DNA of 64,000 nt. It comes from Tachypleus tridentatus. Lineage: Eukaryota; Arthropoda; Merostomata; Xiphosura; Limulidae. The DNA is taken from assembly GCF_004210375.1 (NCBI RefSeq), contig NC_134834.1:136867009-136931008 (forward strand), given 5' to 3'. The translations under genes were made by a program, and so were the position numbers. Positions 12,201 through 26,900 of the stretch are shown here, piece by piece. The notes under the pieces are model-generated. The model was not told the origin of the DNA. It worked only from the letters and a program-made list of their open reading frames with translations, and did not search any database. Within the stretch, counting starts at the first letter, position 1; each line of letters begins with the position of its first letter.

Positions 12201-15200
12201 GGAAAGCAACAGTTTAATTCATACTGTCCAATCATTATAATGCAAACACAAAATTACTGGTTCTGTTGAATTATACTATTATGACAGATTTATTGGCTCC
12301 AGTAATGCCCAACTAAAAAAAGTAGGTGTAAGCAAGGTGCATCAGAATCAAAATTTTTTATAGTAAATTCTGGTTTATGTATATGCATATGTATACAAAC
12401 ATTTTAAAATTGAACTATTTCCTCTCCAAACTAAGATTTTATATACAAAAACAGAAATTACAGCTAGATTTGACTTTCATCCACCAGAGGGCTAAATTCA
12501 TCTATAAATTCTACTTTCTTAGGAATCTTCAATGACGTACATTAGTACTTACTGATAATAATCTACCATAAAATGTTAAATGCATCAATTCAAAGCTTTT
12601 GTGACAATAATACTTACTGTTACCAGTCTCAAGCATTTACAATTAATGTTTTTTTACATTTTACTCAATAATTCAAATGGAGTTCAACATAAATTAACCT
12701 AAAATGTTTTCTATGTTCTCATTCTTAGTATTAAATGTTGCATTACAAGTGTTTAACAGACTGTTTCACATGCAACTGCTACTTTAGAAACTCGGTGGTC
12801 ATTATGAATAAATTAAATGATCATCAGTAGGACCATACCTTTGGTAAAATTCAAATTAGATGGACTGACTAAATTTTTTTTACAAAATTCTGATGTTAAT
12901 TCTTCCTTCCTCCAGGTCTTGAACAAGTTTGCTAATGCAATATGGTCACTTCCCACAGTGTGATCAAACTTCTTCTTCACCTGATATCCGACAACACAAT
13001 AGCATAAAGTTTTAGACAAGTAAATATATAAGTAACAAGCTCTTTCATACATCCATGAAATAACACCAAACACACTTAAAATTTATAAACAAGTAATGCA
13101 ATTTCTGAAAGATTATTTAACCATGGAAATTATATATAACATTAATTGTGAAACATTTAGTTTAGTTTAAACTCTTTTAAAGTAATTATCTTAAACCACT
13201 TAAAACATTTATTCTTTTAATTTAGTTAACCAATTTAAAATAATGAACAAGAAAAATCAGAGTAACTATACCTCACATATCACAGCTTTATTTTCTAAAT
13301 TAGTTACGAATGGATCCCTAGTGGAGGACAGAAGTGCAGCAATGGTCAAAACTGTGTCAACACATCTACAAAGAAACAAACTGTTCCATTCAGTTTTTAC
13401 ATACTTTGCTGCATATCAGATGTTGATACAACAATTGAAATTAAAACACAGTATGATGTAAAAATTTACATTTTACAGAAATTACTAAATATGGGAATTT
13501 TATATCCTCAGTAAAGAAGGCCTTTCTGAGGCAACAATGCATACTGTTATAAAGATGTGTGAGTCAGTCATACTGTATGAACTCTGTTTATACAACTTAA
13601 GGCACAATATAACAATATATATCATAAAATTTTCCTTCTTTTGAAAGTAGACTATTTACACACTTGAGGTTTATCACAAATAACATAAGTATTAAAATGA
13701 TTTAAATCATTAAATAAACTAACCTTTAAAAAAAACAACCCAGCATGTGTCGCATCACACTTGATTTCTCTAAATAGAAGTCAAAAGCCAAAATTAATTT
13801 ATCCAGATAGAATACTTTGATTACTCTTTGTCCATTATGATTTTAGTGACAGGGGTGCAAGGGAGCAATGAGAAGGGGTGCCATAAAACCTTAAGTATTG
13901 GTGGAGTAAGTATAAATTAAATATGTAGTGTGGGATCACCTAGCCTACAGTAAATGCATAAAATTCATCACAAAATTAAAGATATCCATTCAGTTTTAAA
14001 TAATTTCTGATATATCACTAACATTTTAAATACAAAATAAACCTCTTACCAATGGAGACTTTAAGTTAAGAAATCAACAAATATATTTCCAGTTTTGTTG
14101 TCTATACATTTCATTTCATACTATCCATATATAGACTAACAACGATATTAAGTTATATTTTTGTTGCTACTCAACATGACACAAAAGCCATTGTTGGAAT
14201 GTGTCATCAAAATGCACTGGCTTTTCTATATATTAGAAGTTGTTGATCTACCCAATTTTAACGAACAATTATTCTATGGATATGCCACAAATCAAAGTTA
14301 TGAATGATTTAAATTTTGATTGGTTCATAGAAGAATTTACTAACATTTGACTGCTTCAACAGAATTTTTCTGCCTCATTGTTAGTCAAGCTTGATTTTGC
14401 AACATTTATTTATTTATTTATTTCAGTTAGCTACCAAATGTGAAATTAGGATATACTACTGGATGGGAATGGTAGTACTTGCCCATTCATTTTTGTTAGG
14501 CTATACTTTAGTATAATCATGAAACCAAGTATACATATTCATTTAAGATCTTAACACTGGTGATCAGTGAAGATTAATAAGTCATGCCACTGTAACATTC
14601 ATTTGCACATTAGGTTAAGTTTTTAGAGATTTAGAGTTTACACTAAGATTTAATTAATAACCCAATGCAAGCCTATTTACAATGCAAGAACATGAGCACT
14701 CTTCAATGAGTCATAAAGCACTTTAACCAGCCTTCCATTAGGTGTTTTGATCCTTTTATTTTAATATCTTTGGTTATGGATATTAGGCATGATTCATTCT
14801 TGGACTATACCTTTTTCCAGTATTGAATGGGTTATATCAAGTGGCCTTAAGTTGTTTTGAATAAGTGTTTGAGGTTTCTTCTTAAAATACCCTGGGGAGT
14901 ATGAACAAGGCAGGATCTAGGAGGATTTGCTTTACACTTGGCTAAAGTTGGTTCCCATGTTCCTTCCTGTTTTTTCCTCTTACCAAATTTTCTTTTGAGG
15001 TAAAGGGTAACAGTTTAGTATGTTTAGCAGAGTACTTTTAATTAAGGTATCATGGTGTTCTGATTTTAGGAGTTCTAAAGAGACAGGCAAGATCCACTTG
15101 AACCTGTGTTCCATTAATCCTTGAGCAGATGACTAAGTAATTACTAACTGGTGTGTTTCTGAATTCTAACAGACTCAAGTAGGGATCTTGATAGTTTTTT

Positions 15201-18200
15201 TTTTTTTTTTTAAGCGTTTTTAGAAGATTATTCATAGTTTGCATCTTCTTTCAGCCATACTGTTTGACTGTAGAAAACCAGACCTAGATGTTACATGAGT
15301 AAATTCCCATTTGGTAACAAATTCTGTGAACAGCTCACTGTTGTATTGTGGACCATCGTCCAAAACAAATACCTCTGATATTCTTTGATGAGAAAATATA
15401 CTTTACCAATGGTTTCTTTCTAGAGACAGACTTCAAGTATGTATTATGGGGTGTGCTAAACAAGTCTGTATCAACTCATTGCCATAGCCTATAATGTGTA
15501 GGGTGCGACTTCAGAGGTTTTATTCTGATTAATTATTCTGTTTTCTAGACAAAGAGAATACTCTGACATACAATCTTCTATGTGGTTTGACATTCCTGGC
15601 CAGTCCAGAATGTTCCTAGTGCATTTCTTACACTTTGGTTGCTATGTATTTTCTGTAGCATTTCTGATCTACAACCTTCTGATATAAGTGTGTTACTCTT
15701 GAAGAGCAAGTCATTTGCCACTTGAATTTCATCTATAAAGTCCCAATAACTATTTCATCTGGAACTACATTTTTGTTTAATGGCTATCCCTTTTACAATA
15801 TCTTTTAAACACTGTAGTGCTTCATCTCTATATGTACTCTTCAGAATTTGTTTTTGTTTTTCTTTTCTGACTGTTTCTCCTTCCTGTTGGGATTTAGGTA
15901 AGAAGACATGCCTTTTGAATGTAAAATTTTTTCTTGGTGAACAAAATGCTTCAATTTCCATTTAATGTTATTCAGGTTAAGTCTATTTTCATTGTCACTA
16001 CATACAGATGTGTTGTAAACTTCTATAGCTTCTTTATTGACTGTGTGTAAGAACAGTGAGGCTTGGAGGGCTTCTTTCTTGTTTCCTTACATCAAGAAAT
16101 AAATCAAAACATTGTATATAGTTTTTCCATTTGTTGAATAGTTTAATTTATAAACGTAGACTATGTGGAGGTCTCAATTGCTCCATTTCTTCAGATCAGC
16201 TAATTTCGTCTGAAACCATGTTATACAGATGTTTGAGAGTCCAGCTGTGTTGAATGAACTCTCTTTAATACACTTAAGAGTGTACTACACCATGGCACAT
16301 GGTTTGGATATAATACCAACTTCTTGCATTATTCATTGATCTCAAGACTAAAAAATTGTACATGCTAATACATTGTACAACTGATAATAAATATTTGATG
16401 ATATCACAACTTACATTGCTCACAAACCTTAAGGACAAATTTATATCTGTAACAGCAACAGCAATGGAGTGTATCATGTTTTTATTTAGCACATCAAGAG
16501 TAAATGACATGTATTTAAGAGCTACTGCAACAGAAGTGGGATGTACTGTCTTCAATCTCAGTGAAGTGTCTTACATTTACTTCATATATTTAGGGCAACT
16601 AATGTATTCAACAAATTATTTGTAGCTATGACTACAACAGTGGGGCATATGCTTTGAATTTACTTCATACAATCAAAACAACTAATATATTTAACAACTG
16701 ATTTGTAGCTATGTGTAGTGTAACAACAGCAGTGCCATGACTTCTACAAATAATTAACCTTTAGCTACTCTTAATGCCCAATTCTGTAAATAAATAAAGT
16801 AATGCTTTAATCACTTTCAAATACTCAAAAAATACATGACATACAAAATCAGTATGTAGTAACATGCTCTTTCACACATGCTATTATACTGTAGCAAACT
16901 TATACATTTAACTTGTTCAACTATTTTCCCAGAAGGATTTGTTTAGGAACAAATTTCTTTACAGAAATACTGGCTTTTAGGCAAATTTTAATATTCATGA
17001 TATAAATGTTTCAAGGCTATTAAAAAAATGTAAACTAACCTTAATATAGTACTGTACACTAAAGCTTTTGATAGTCTTGGATGGGTTGTAAAATGAGCTA
17101 TTCTTCTTCCTAAAGGTGTAAGCTCTTCATCTTCACTAAGTACACCCAACTCCTCAAGTACTGCTACAGCATGGCTGATATTTTCTGTTGAAGGAGATTC
17201 CAGTGCTTGTGATAGAAAATCTCCACTTTTTGTATGTGGACAATAAAACTAGAGAGAGCAAAAAGGAGGGAATAAATGAATGTGTTTTAAACTACTGGTA
17301 ATAGTTAAAATCACCATATATTTTTAAAACTTTTTTTTTTTATATAAAAGTCCAAGCTAAAATGTAGTTCGAGTTTGTTTATTTGCTAAAAACATTCAGT
17401 TATTATTCAAACTTAAAATTAGCAGTTCTTATTGGAGAATTTTAAAATAGGACATGTAAAAAATACATAACCATTTAAGTTCAAATAAACTCACCATCAA
17501 ACTTTAATTTTAATTATTTTGTTTAAGGACAGCCCAATATTCACTATTATACAAATTGCATTTTATAAACTTGTGAAATTCAATGAATGTGACATATGTA
17601 AATCAGATGTTTTCCTTTAAATACATATTATCAATACTATAAAAAATAACTATTTACTTTTGAAATTATTCCTTGTATAGTTTTAAAGATACAGAAATAC
17701 TGCATCTGTTATCTTCTTAAAAACTCTTGTAACACACAAGTATCTGATTCTACAACGGTAACTCATTCCACAAGCCATTCACCATACTAAAATTATAAAA
17801 CTCTGAATTGGGGCCTAGCCCTTATCTTCCAAGTTATAATCTTGTTGTTTTTTTTAATATCATTTTATTCAAAATTCAGCACAAAGACATAAAGGACCTT
17901 TATTCTATTGATAATATTGTAATCCTCAATAATATCTCTTAACTTTCTTTTCTCAAAATAAAATAAGTTTAACCATATTACTCTATCCAAGTGATATAAT
18001 CCTTTCATTAAAATCACCCAAAACGCGTGCGCGCGCAGCACACACACACACACACACACAAAATTGTAATAACAAAAATGTATTAGATGATTTTAGGTTT
18101 GTAAGTTATCTACACTCAAAATAATGCATTAAAAGAAGTGCTTTTATTTTTCTGAAGCAAAATATAACATTTTATAGTTATTCTAAAATATAACTATTTG

Positions 18201-20869
18201 GACATGCATAGTTCAAGACTATAAAATAATATTTAGACTTACTTTGCAATCTAGAACAGTTTTTTCTAAGGGAACTCTCAAAATTTCTGCAATGGGAAAT
18301 TCTCTCAATTCTTCTACAGTTTTCTTATGAAACAGATGAAAGCATTTGCCTGGTTGAACCCTACCAGCTCGCCCTCTTCTCTGTTTCAGGTTAGCTCGTG
18401 TAATCCACTCTGTGGTTAGTACAGCTAAACCCTTATTGGGATCATACACCATTTCTTTCTGAAATCCAGGATTAATCACATACACAACATCATTTATGGT
18501 AATGGATGTTTCTGCAACATTTGTTGCTAATACAATTTTTCTCATTCCTGCTGGTGGACATTCAAAAATTCGTTGTTGTTCGTTATAAGGAAGACGGGAA
18601 TGCACAGGGCACAAGAGGTATCTAGAGCTATCAGAAAAAACACTCTTTAACTTCTCAAGCATAGCTCTGATTTCTTGCCAGCCAGGTAGAAAGCACAAAA
18701 TTGCACCAGGAGGTTCTTTTGAATCAATGTGTTGTACCAAGTCCATGATCAGATCATAATTTACCTTAAGTAAGTCGTAAGATTTACTGTTATTACTTGT
18801 CTCCCTTTTTCCTAGTATTTTATAGATGTCTGACAAGAAATACTCGTCAACATTGTGCACAAACCCTGGGACATTAACTATAGGACAATTATCAAAGTAT
18901 TTAGAAAATAAATCTGCATTTAGAGAAGCACTCATTAAGATAACTCGCAACTCTGGGTTTGATTTAAGCAAACCTTTTAAAAGGATCAATAAAAAGTCAG
19001 TTTGAACATCACGCTCATGGACTTCATCCACAATTACATGACTAATTCCCTCTAGAGAAGGATTGGTTTGAAATTTACGCAACAAAATCCCAGTTGAACA
19101 GAACAGCAAAGCACCCTTTTCTTGTGGGATCACCTTCTTCAGTCTTACCTGGTAACCAACTGTTTCTCCTGTCTGAAAATATAAAATCTTTTTTTCATAA
19201 CTAAAATTTAAAATTCTTTATATTTCATTATAAAACAGTTAATGCTTTCATCTTCTTTATATCTTTTTCAGTTTTCACAAATAAATTTCATGATTTTTAA
19301 ATTTAAGCCAGTAATGTTTAAAAATTATGTTAGAGAAACACAAACTGTTTTTGGACTATAAATCAAGTTAATCAAAGCCATAATTAAGTCATTTTACATC
19401 TTCAACAAAACAAGTACCAGCCCATGCTATATTAGGATTAATAATTGTTTAGGTGATCAATTAAAATGTCGTACAATCTCATAACACAAGGGCATATGTA
19501 AGAGTAGCTGTTGAAAACTGACATTCTACCCTTTCACACTTAAATGCAAATACATCTTTATTTTAGTATAGTCAGGTGAATATTTAAGTCTTCATGATGA
19601 TGCTCTGGAGATCAATACCTTGAGATGTAAATAGTCATAAACTTGCATTTATCCTCTCTTAGATTTAAGGATTCATACTACATAACCTATTTCATAATCA
19701 TAGCCAAGTTGAGGGGTAGTGGTGAAATTTTTTACCTCTCAGTACAAACTAGAAGTTACTTTCCCTTTATGTATGTACAATGAAATTTATCATTGATGTG
19801 AACAATCTATAATTTTGGGATACAACACTAAGACTTTGGTCTGACTTAACAATATGGTATGGACATAAGCCAATATGCATGCATCTGCTGTGTAAAAGAA
19901 GTACAAATCACGAGTTAATATGTAATGATATATGGTATAAAAAAACTATTTGAAATAAACAATTTTGCTTCCTGTTTAAAACAAAGGTTTACGTCCTTGC
20001 TTTACTGTCAGTGTTAATTTTATTCTTTTGCAAAATAATTCTCTTAATCCTCTTCTATCATGATAATTATTGTTCACTTGTTACCTGTGAATAAGACAAA
20101 GCATATAAATCTCTTGGTTTAACCACAGTTTTATTAACTGCTTTAGAAGGGCATTGAATGACTTGTATTATGATTATTTAATAATAATAATAACAAGTTT
20201 ATTTTACAAACTTTTAAAAACTGTTCAGCAATGCCATGTTCACATGCACTAATGATCTATCACAATAAACTCACTTTAAGGAAATAAAGTAACTCCAATG
20301 CTTAAGTTTATATACAAACAGTTAGGGCACCCACAAGTTTGAAAATATTATTCCTTTTATATTATTATAATAAAAATATGCACTTTGGAAATAGTTTCAG
20401 TGAAAAGAAATAAAGAAGGGGGTTGTTTTATAACAACATACTCGATCTTAAAACATTTTAGATTAGACAAGCCAGTATTTGTACAGTAGATTTCAGTCAG
20501 GCTTTCCATCACTCATGGAAACATACCTGTATTATTAAAAAAAAAAAACAACCAACAACAATAGTATTATGGAAAATAGCTACAACCAGAATGCTCCCAA
20601 ACATTCTGTTTTTGCTTTTTAGGTGTATTAATAAATACAATGTGTGTGCATGTATTTTTTTGGTTATGCACAAAAATCAATCTTATTTTTTGAAATGGTG
20701 GCCTTAATCTTTTAATCCAAAGATTAATAGGTTTCTATTACATTCCTTAGTAAAGTGACTTGTAAGGCATTCTGCTGTTAAGAACTTTTAGTTATTATGT
20801 AGAAAGTAGATGTCTATAAATGGACAGACAGGCAACATCATCATTATATTCCCCTATCCTTTTGAAACA

Positions 20870-20917
<48 letters not shown>

Positions 20918-23900
20918 CATCTAATTTAACTGCTATAAGAATACAATTTTCAGCAAGTTTCTATTGGTTAGTTTTTAAGCTATGTCTTGTACTTTTTCAT
21001 GAAATAGTTTCATTTTTATAATTCTAAAACAGCATTATACATCTTTCTTACAGTATACTAAACAATAACCTAAACAACAACAACAACAACAAAAACTCCG
21101 TCTATATAACAACAATCTATAGTTTGAGAGAACAGAATACATAACCCAATTAATAGCCAGCTATTATTATCATGATGAAGCACTATGTGATCTTGCATTT
21201 AATGGTTCATAGAAATGTTGGACATTACACACAAAAAAAAGAGTTCAAACCCTTTCTCCTCTTTCTTTAGCCACTCGTTCTGCTATAGAGATAGCCGATA
21301 TCCGTCTAGGTTGTGTGACAACCATGTTACATTCTGCACCTTTCAGATGAAGAATGAAATCATCCAGTATAAACTGTGGCACTTGAGTTGTTTTGCCACA
21401 TCCAGGTTCTCCGGAAAGAACAATCACTTGGTTCTTTTCTATTGCACTCAAGATTTCATTTCTAAATACAAGTAACACATACATTTAAGAATGTTTTTGT
21501 GAAATTTTGATATAAAAAAAAAAAAAAAAAGAAACTATCTCAATTTTCATTTCTACAAACAAGCAAATGCATTAATATATCATAACAATACAAAAATATA
21601 TTTATAAAACTCGGAATGAATTCAAAATGGAAAATAAGTGCAAAAACAACAATAAAAAAAATCAACACAAAGCCCACCAACACATATCCTTACCTTGTAT
21701 TTAATAAAATAACTATATACTAATACACATTATAATATCAATATACATAAAATATGAAGTGTATTTGGTTCTGCAGTCCTGTGGGAAGTCAAAGGAATGT
21801 ATGAATCAAGTCAGTAATATTCACAAGAATACAGACAAAGAGGTACTAGCATCAAGTCAATGAACCATGTTTAAGAAGTCAAAGCTTATTATTCTCCCCT
21901 ATTAGCAAGTTCTGAAAAAATAATTGTTCATTAGTAAAAACTCACTAATTTCTATAGGGGTCATTCCATGTCAAATCATCCAGGGTGCTGCAGAAGACCC
22001 CCAGAGAATGGCTTGAAAAAATTCACATGTGCTCATCTACCCATATAATGAAAAATTGCCAAATATTAGATCAATATCTCTAATAGTTTCTGATTCACAG
22101 CCCTGTAAAATTTAATTAATTTTTTTTTATTTTTGGGCAAATTTAGCTGCTTAAAGCTGCAAGAGTAATGGTGGTAGAAGGCTGAAATTTGCTACACTGA
22201 CTGAATTAATCTCACAGAATTCAAAAATGGTCTCAAACAAAGTTTATCTCTCTTAGGATTTGCATAGTAAAATCACCTGAAAACCCAAAATAATAAAAAA
22301 CATTGGTTTATGTAATAAACCATAGCTCTAAGACTTAATATGATACAAAGTTGAATTTTTTTCTTCAATTTCCTATAACATATCAGTTGATAATTCAGCA
22401 GTTGTTGTAATTAAAAGTCTCTTAAATCTCCTGTAAAATATTTAGCTGCATGCAACTTATGATTTAGCTAAAAATAGCCTTACTTCAGGTCACAGTTTGA
22501 CAATGTCACCAGTTATTCAGCTTTTTCAGATTTTTAACATATATTCTTACATCTCTGAATATGATCTATAAAAAAAATCAGGATGTTCTTCAACCTACCT
22601 TTTGAGTTATAATTTTTTAAAGTATCCTCTGATCATGTTTTTTATTTTAAAACAAATTCAGTTCAGGTGTGTTACTGTGTGCAAATATACCCATACAATT
22701 TTGAAAAATACCTGTCAGAATTTTATGAATCCTACTGAAATATTCTAACCAGCCTTTCACAATGTTAAGTAATGAAATTGTAAAAAACAAGAAAGAATTA
22801 ATTCATTTCTGAACAAGTTTAGTCATAACTAGTTAGATCACATGGCAATGAAAATATACTGTGTATGCATTACAGTTATGCAGATATGGCTGAATTTAAG
22901 ATTCATAATATAATAAATACAAAGGTAAATCAGACACAAAAAGCACAGTGCTACAACAGGGGATAACAGAATGATTATAGTCACACCAAACTGCAATAAC
23001 TGTGACAATGAAGTGTTTCAAAAACTGCTTTGGTGATACATTAGCCTTAACAACATCAAATAAACATTGCTTTGTTCAGACAGCTTGAATAAATTTCTGA
23101 AATTCAAGTATGATTATGTTGAGATCACTTTGACTTAGAACATAGTGGCAAGCACTACTACCTTGCATGGTAGGTGCACTTATCAGACAAAGAATATGTT
23201 AGAAAGAAATCCAGCTTTCATCTTTACATGACCTTGCAGGCCATGAGAACAGTTTGTTTCTTGATTTCATAAATAATACCAACACATTGGAATGTTCATC
23301 TGATCTTTTTTTTTTTTGTTTCCCACATATCTTCATGATTGTATAAGCATGCCACATATTTCCCTGGCTGATAATTGTCACTGCTATCATTAGACCTATT
23401 TGAGCTGCTGTAGCATCACTTTCACTGCTACTACCAACAGTTACAACTGTGTACACATCATCATCTGATAGCCTTCTCATATACAATTTGTTGGTAGAGT
23501 GGGGAATGAAGCTATGATGTGACCTAATACCTGCCACAGTTTTGCATTTTTCATAGTGCTCAAGTAGATCAAACTTTACACAATTCTGCAGGACTGATTC
23601 CTGATTGACAAGAAAGAACTGAATGCCCTGCTTATGGTCCTTTGCCCAGTGGTACATATCAGAGACACTTAAAATTTGATAATTTATTATTTTTCACAAC
23701 CTTGATTTTTTTAAAAGATGTAAGAATATATGGTAAAGGCTGATTAGAATATTTCAATGGGATTCATAAATTATTTCAAAATTGTATGGATACATTTGCA
23801 CACAGTAACACCTGAATTGAAGTTTTTTTTTCAAGTAAACATTGTATTGTCAGAGGATACTTTAAAAATTATAACTCAAAAAGTAGGTTGAACACCATCC

Positions 23901-26900
23901 TGATTTTGTTTGTAGATCATATTCAGGGATGTAAGAATATATGTTAAAAATCTGAAAAGGCTGAATAACTGGTGACATGGTCAAACTGTGGCCTGAAGTA
24001 GGGCTATTTTTAGCTAAATCATAAAAAGTTGCATGCAGCTAATTTTTTTTTTTTTTTTTACAGGAGATTTAACAGACTTAATTACAACAATTGTTGATTT
24101 TGTCAACTGATATGTTATAAGAAATTGGAGAAAAAATTCAACTTTGTATCATATTAAGTCTTAGAGCTATGGCTTATTACATAAACCAATGTTTTTTATG
24201 ATTTTGGGTTTTCAGGTGACTTTACTGCCTCACTATGCAAATCCTAAGAGAGATAAATCTGGTTTGAGACCATATTTGAATTCTGTAAGATTAATTTAGT
24301 CAGTGTAGCAAATTTCAGCCTTCTACCACCATTACTCTTGCAGCTTTAAGCAGCCAAAGTTGCCCGAAAATGAATTCGCCAAAAATAACAAAAATTAATT
24401 AAATTTTACAGGGTTGTAAATGAGACACTATTAGAGATATTGATCTAATCTTAGTCAATTTTTCATTATATGGATAGATGAGCACATGTGAATGTTTTCA
24501 AGGCATTCTGTGGGGGTCACCTGGAAAATTTTCCAAAATCTGGATGATTTGACATGGAATGTCCCCTAGCTCTTTTTTAACTAAGAAAAAATGCATTTAG
24601 AAAAGCCTGATATAATAGGTTGAATATTATATCATAAACATGGAAACAAAAAGTGAAGGTTTTATGTTGTATTATTATTAAGCAATATGCTATTTTTCAA
24701 TACATTTCATAAATCCTCTAAAATGTGTGTTCCAAAATACTTATTATGGTAAAAAAACATCAAGAATAAATCTTAGCAACTGCACAACATATGTTTTTAA
24801 AGGGGGAATGAGGAAGAAGATGCACTAAGCTAAAAAGCACTTCAGAAATAGTTATATTAAAGTTTACATAGTCATTGAAATACTTTACAATACTTTACTT
24901 ACAGTTCAAGTGTTTCATGAAGACTAAGAACTGTAATTTTTCATTCTGATATAAAACCTACTACGTTTAGTAAAACATTCATTAAAGAAATTTGCTTATG
25001 TGAATATAATTAATAAAATGAAAATAGTCATACATATTTCAGGAAGTGGTCATAAACCTTATCTATGTTTTTTTTTTCTTTCTAAGTATAAAATTGATGA
25101 CTGCTTTATGCTACACTAACATAAAGAAAAACAATTAAAAAACACTAGCTAAAATGAATTACTGAAATATTTACCGATTTTTATCACGTAATTATTATTT
25201 CTGATAACTCGTCTGCAAAAAGGCCTGACATTGGTTGGTAGTTAGGATGCTCATTTTGGGATTGAAACTTGTCATTAAACATTGCCTTTTCAGTTTGTGT
25301 GTGTGAAATATGTAATGTAGCAGTCAATCCCATTATTTATTGATAAAGAGGAGCCCATGAACTAGCAGTAAGGAATGGGTAGTGCAGGTAACCCTCAAGT
25401 AGTTTTGCAATAAATTCAACCAACCAACCAAAGATATGCAATTAGACAATTCATAAAATGATAACAAGAATCTTATATTTTTAATAACTTTGATGGTTAT
25501 TGTCTCGAGTTGAAAAATTATGTTTTACCCACTATACCTGTTTAAAACCACAACTAAATGTTATGTTTATCAGACTGTAGACATCTACCTTTCATAGGTA
25601 AACTAATAATGTCAAAGTGGTCATGGTAAACTGCTATCCTGAAATAATTTACCTCATAACTGTGATTGGAAGCATCTGATGAGCTTCAAGTATAGCAAAT
25701 GAAATTTTTTTTCTGTTTTTCTGAAAATTCCAATACATTCTATGACTTCTTCCAACAAGTTCTTCTGGTTCTAAGGATCTAAATTGATTCCCAGTGATAC
25801 CATCAACTATTTCAGAACTAGAAATGTTGAGTTCAAAGCCTTCATGTTCCTCTTCTAGAATGTCAAGATCTGCCTCAGCACTGTTTAAATGTGAACTGTT
25901 CTGTTCTTTATTATTTAACTTACTGCTTTCTTTCCCAGAATCTTCACACTCATTTTTAAAGTAGTGCTTTATTTCCTGAAAAGTGAATAGAAAGTAATGA
26001 ATGATACAATCTACTTACTTTAAAATGTGATATTTTGTAGCAATATTTACATTTAATATATTTCTTCTAATAACTGCCAAGGTAAAATTGTGCCTCAATG
26101 AGAAAATTTGAATATTGCTTTAAAATATCCAAATCATCATATAATGGACATTCCATTTCAGGAATACACTTAAACAGTTGTTCTCTAATAAAAAAATATT
26201 TTAGACAGTCATGTGGATCACCACACATTTAAATAACTTTTCTAGTAATTAATTATTTTACAATTAGCCATTTCTAGCAATTACAAAATATTTTATGTAT
26301 TATGATTTTCTACATTTATTATTTATATGTATTCTAATTTAATATTGTTTCCCCAATTACTTAGTCATTCTCTCTCTCTCTCTCTATACAGTATATTATT
26401 TCAAATTCTACCTACTTAACTCTCTCACAGTATATCTTATTGCAAATTTCATAACTTCTTTATTAAAATTCTAATAAGAAACATGCTAAATTCAGCACTA
26501 GCCATGTTTCCATTGCATAACCCAATCCTAACAGTAACAAGGAGCAGATCTACAGCTTCATGGGATAGTTGTATACTGTCCTGTTTAATATGCTGAGTAT
26601 ATGGTGGCTGCTCTATGATCACCTAAGGGAGAAGATATACTTCTTGCTGCTTGCAATCCTATGTGTGATTGGTATGGTACAGAGGGAACGTGGATTGTGA
26701 GAAGTTTTGGTGCTTTAAAGGAGATTACCTTCCACTGTAAAAGGATCAAAACCTGTAGTTTTGTACCAAGTTTGTGCAAGTTATCTACTGTACTTGCATT
26801 ACCATATTTTAAGTTTCAATTTCATTTTAGTTTGATGTTACTTTATAACAACTATGGCATGTAACATAAAAGTTTTTTTGTCATACTTGTTTGTTTTATC

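Noticed and set aside
21215-21475. Plus-strand open frame of 86 codons
   Set aside because: Antisense shadow of DHX30 exon 7; the minus strand carries the P-loop motif.
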